NCBI RefSeq assembly: GCF_000773685.1
Contig: NZ_JPQO01000189.1
Span: 1 to 46,375 of the forward strand
Direction: 5' to 3'
From: Acinetobacter sp. HR7
GTDB lineage: Bacteria; Pseudomonadota; Gammaproteobacteria; Pseudomonadales; Moraxellaceae
Length of the DNA stretch: 46,375 nucleotides
The position numbers were made by a program, and so were the translations under genes. Of the stretch, positions 44,783 to 46,375 are shown piece by piece. Positions within the stretch are counted from its first letter, which is position 1. Each line of letters opens with the position of its first letter. The notes beneath the pieces were generated by a model. That model searched no databases. It had not been told where the DNA came from and was given only the letters and a program-made list of their open reading frames with translations.

Positions 44783-46014
44783 TCCAGCTGTGGTTCGCGG
44801 GTATGCCGATCCACCACTACACTAATCATCATATCCCCTTGCACATTCACCACCGTGCGCACGGTATCTAGCAGACGGTCAATCGGCAGCAGAATAGCAA
44901 TCGCTTCAGCAGGTAACCCCACCGATTGCAGTACCATGATCATGGTCACCATGCCTGCACTTGGAATTCCCGGTGCGCCTAAGGAAGCAATCATCGCAGT
45001 AGCACAAACTACCAACTGCTGACCTAAAGTCAGATCCAGCCCCATCAGATTAGCAATAAACAAGGCTGCAGCTGCTTCATACAATGCTGTACCATCCATG
45101 TTCAGCTGAGTACCGAGTGGAATCACAAAACCTGCAGTATGTGGACGTACACCGAGATTTTCCTGTGCACATTTCATCGACAGCGGCATGGTGGCGGAAC
45201 TGGAACTGGTGGCAAAAGCCGTAATCAGCGCAGCACGAGTCCCTCTAAAGAATGTGATCGGATCCATCTTGCCGAAAATCCACAGCAATAATGGCAGCAC
45301 CACGGCACCATGGAAAATCGTGGTACCGGTGACCACAGCGGCAAACTCAGCCAGGCGACTCAATACGGTAATGTCTTCCGTCGCGATCAGCTTGGCCAGC
45401 AAGGCAAAAATCCCGAACGGTGCCAGTTTCATCACCCAGCCAATCATCAGCATCATGATGTCAAAGAACTGAATACTCAGCTTGCGTACGGTACGGAACT
45501 TGTCCCCGCCTGCGACCAGTGCCACCCCCAAAAAGAGTGCAAATACCACCACCGCTAGCACATTGCCATCAGCAAAAGCCTTAAACGGATTAATCAGGGT
45601 ATTCTGGATAAAGTTGGTAAAGAACGATGACGGCGTTAAGGTATCCGGTGTTTGATGCTGAGCCATCGCTTCCTGGAACATCAGTACATCCACGCCCTTG
45701 CCGACATTAAACAGATGGGCACAGGTCAGTCCCAGAATCAGTGCCAGTGTAGTTGTCGTGACACAACAAGCTAGCGTGATTTTCCAGGTCCGGCTCAGCT
45801 GACCACCCGCTTGTAAATTAGAGACCCCAACTACAATCGAGCTAAAAATCAGCGGAATTAGCAGCATTTTCAGCAAGCCGATAAAGATACTGCTGATAAT
45901 ACCAAGACCATACAGGCTGGTGCCTCCAAAGCCAGTTTGTGGAAAAAGTGTCAGTAAAAAACCAAATAGAACACCCAATACAGCGGCAATTAAAATCTGT
46001 GTATTTAAGCTCAT
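44779..46014 (-). CDS. Dicarboxylate/amino acid:cation symporter (DAACS family)
   Basis: The 411-residue membrane protein belongs to the GltP/DctA family, which imports dicarboxylates or acidic amino acids with protons or Na. Marks are the Ser-rich re-entrant loop ATSSSSATMPLSMKCAQ, the LNMDGTALYEA motif of span 7, and GAPGIPSAGMVTMIMVL in the second re-entrant loop. ATG 46014 gives a start right before the first span. Its stop overlaps the last bases of the converging glyoxalase frame. Glutamate/aspartate versus C4-dicarboxylate cannot be decided. Confidence 0.93.
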   Translation of the reverse strand: MSLNTQILIAAVLGVLFGFLLTLFPQTGFGGTSLYGLGIISSIFIGLLKMLLIPLIFSSIVVGVSNLQAGGQLSRTWKITLACCVTTTTLALILGLTCAHLFNVGKGVDVLMFQEAMAQHQTPDTLTPSSFFTNFIQNTLINPFKAFADGNVLAVVVFALFLGVALVAGGDKFRTVRKLSIQFFDIMMLMIGWVMKLAPFGIFALLAKLIATEDITVLSRLAEFAAVVTGTTIFHGAVVLPLLLWIFGKMDPITFFRGTRAALITAFATSSSSATMPLSMKCAQENLGVRPHTAGFVIPLGTQLNMDGTALYEAAAALFIANLMGLDLTLGQQLVVCATAMIASLGAPGIPSAGMVTMIMVLQSVGLPAEAIAILLPIDRLLDTVRTVVNVQGDMMISVVVDRHTREPQLD

Positions 46015-46213
46015 CTTGATCGACGTTTTAATATTGAACTTAAGCGGCACTATGCCATGCAAGTGCTGGATAATCGAGTAAAATTTTATAAATGCTTCGC
46101 AGTAAAACCGCTTTGATTATGCATTTAAGACATATCGCAATGCGCTGATTTTTGGCATGCAATGTGCTTTATAAGTGCAATAAGTTTGCGTTTAGAAAAG
46201 GAAAGAAGTGTTC

Positions 46214-46342
46214 ATGAAAAAAATGATGATTGCTGTTGCACTGATTTGCAGCATTGGGCAGGTTTTTGCACATTCTTCGGGCAATAAAGATCAGCAAGGT
46301 TGTCACAAGCATTCAACGAGTGATGTGCCACATTGCCACTAA
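46214..46342 (+). CDS. 42-residue secreted Cys/His-rich protein (YHYH-like)
   Basis: The protein starts with a signal peptide (MKKMMIAVALICSIGQVFA, cleavage likely after VFA) and leaves a mature part of about 23 residues, HSSGNKDQQGCHKHSTSDVP ending HCH. The GCH...HCH ends match small YHYH-type periplasmic proteins, though the central Tyr-x-Tyr is lost. Cys and His could bind metal. A GGAAAG ribosome-binding site precedes the ATG. The function is unknown. Confidence 0.65.
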   Translation: MKKMMIAVALICSIGQVFAHSSGNKDQQGCHKHSTSDVPHCH

Positions 46343-46353
46343 GCGTGTGAGAT

Positions 46354-46375
46354 GCTCTTGACATCCTCTCCGACC
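46354..46375. mobile_element. Probable end of an IS200/IS605-type element
   Basis: The window ends with TTGACATCCTCTCCGACC, the form seen at the terminal hairpin of IS605/IS1341-type (TnpB) elements, where it is followed by a pairing GGTCGG arm and GATTC. The hairpin partner and the transposon genes would lie beyond the window. Confidence 0.4.

Overview
The window looks like a chromosomal segment of a gammaproteobacterium of the genus Acinetobacter or a close Moraxellaceae relative. This rests on the protein sequences, on an AlmA-type long-chain monooxygenase, on the separated S10-spc-alpha ribosomal block without str-operon genes beside it, and on moderate GC. It is mostly a core-genome stretch, with a few accessory or decaying pieces.

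Layout. Bases 1-53 look like the end of an insertion sequence, followed by about 440 bases without a gene. 495-5994 holds a zinc-ribbon/glycine-zipper protein, WrbA, a YihY-type membrane protein, a broken DMT transporter, a fumarylacetoacetate-hydrolase-family protein, a YcxB-like membrane protein and a periplasmic protein with two START-like domains. 6048-7445 is a tRNA locus: tRNA-Ser(GCU) and three identical tRNA-Arg(ACG) genes, with a RibD/DHFR-like gene between duplicated tRNA-Arg plus terminator modules. 7666-14388 holds RNase R, a small AT-rich DpnI-like nuclease gene, oligopeptidase A, a YheV-type zinc ribbon, a membrane-anchored coiled-coil protein and a DMT transporter.

14437-18492 (minus) combines a large TRAP permease, a rhombosortase and a lipoprotein resembling the TRAP-associated TatT component. 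18738-22590 holds a 35-residue membrane microprotein, the sdhE-ygfX pair, an acyl-CoA dehydrogenase and an AlmA/Baeyer-Villiger monooxygenase, with copies of a TTGTCNGACAA palindrome in the intergenic DNA.

22797-36354 (minus) is the complete S10-spc-alpha ribosomal protein cluster, rpsJ to rplQ, including secY, rpmJ and rpoA. A strong sigma70-type promoter lies at 36532-36560, a long hairpin between rpsQ and rplN, a structured leader before rpsM, and a terminator after rplQ. 36627-46342 holds a class I glutamine amidotransferase, MetC-like lyase, HerA/YjgR-like ATPase, flavohemoglobin with two tandem NsrR-type operators and the nsrR-like regulator downstream, EngB, a predicted metal-dependent hydrolase, a glyoxalase-family gene cut by one amber codon, a dicarboxylate symporter and a 42-residue YHYH-like secreted protein. 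The last bases look like the end of an IS200/IS605-type (TnpB) element.

The most interesting item is the orphan protein at 10169-10615. It resembles the catalytic domain of DpnI, keeps the zinc cysteines and the RKPL/RAGW/DLS-VP region, has Q in place of the catalytic Glu, and lacks the winged-helix domain. Next are the shared palindromic operators around the AlmA region and the TRAP-rhombosortase-lipoprotein cluster. All assignments are from reading the sequence; no database search was run.
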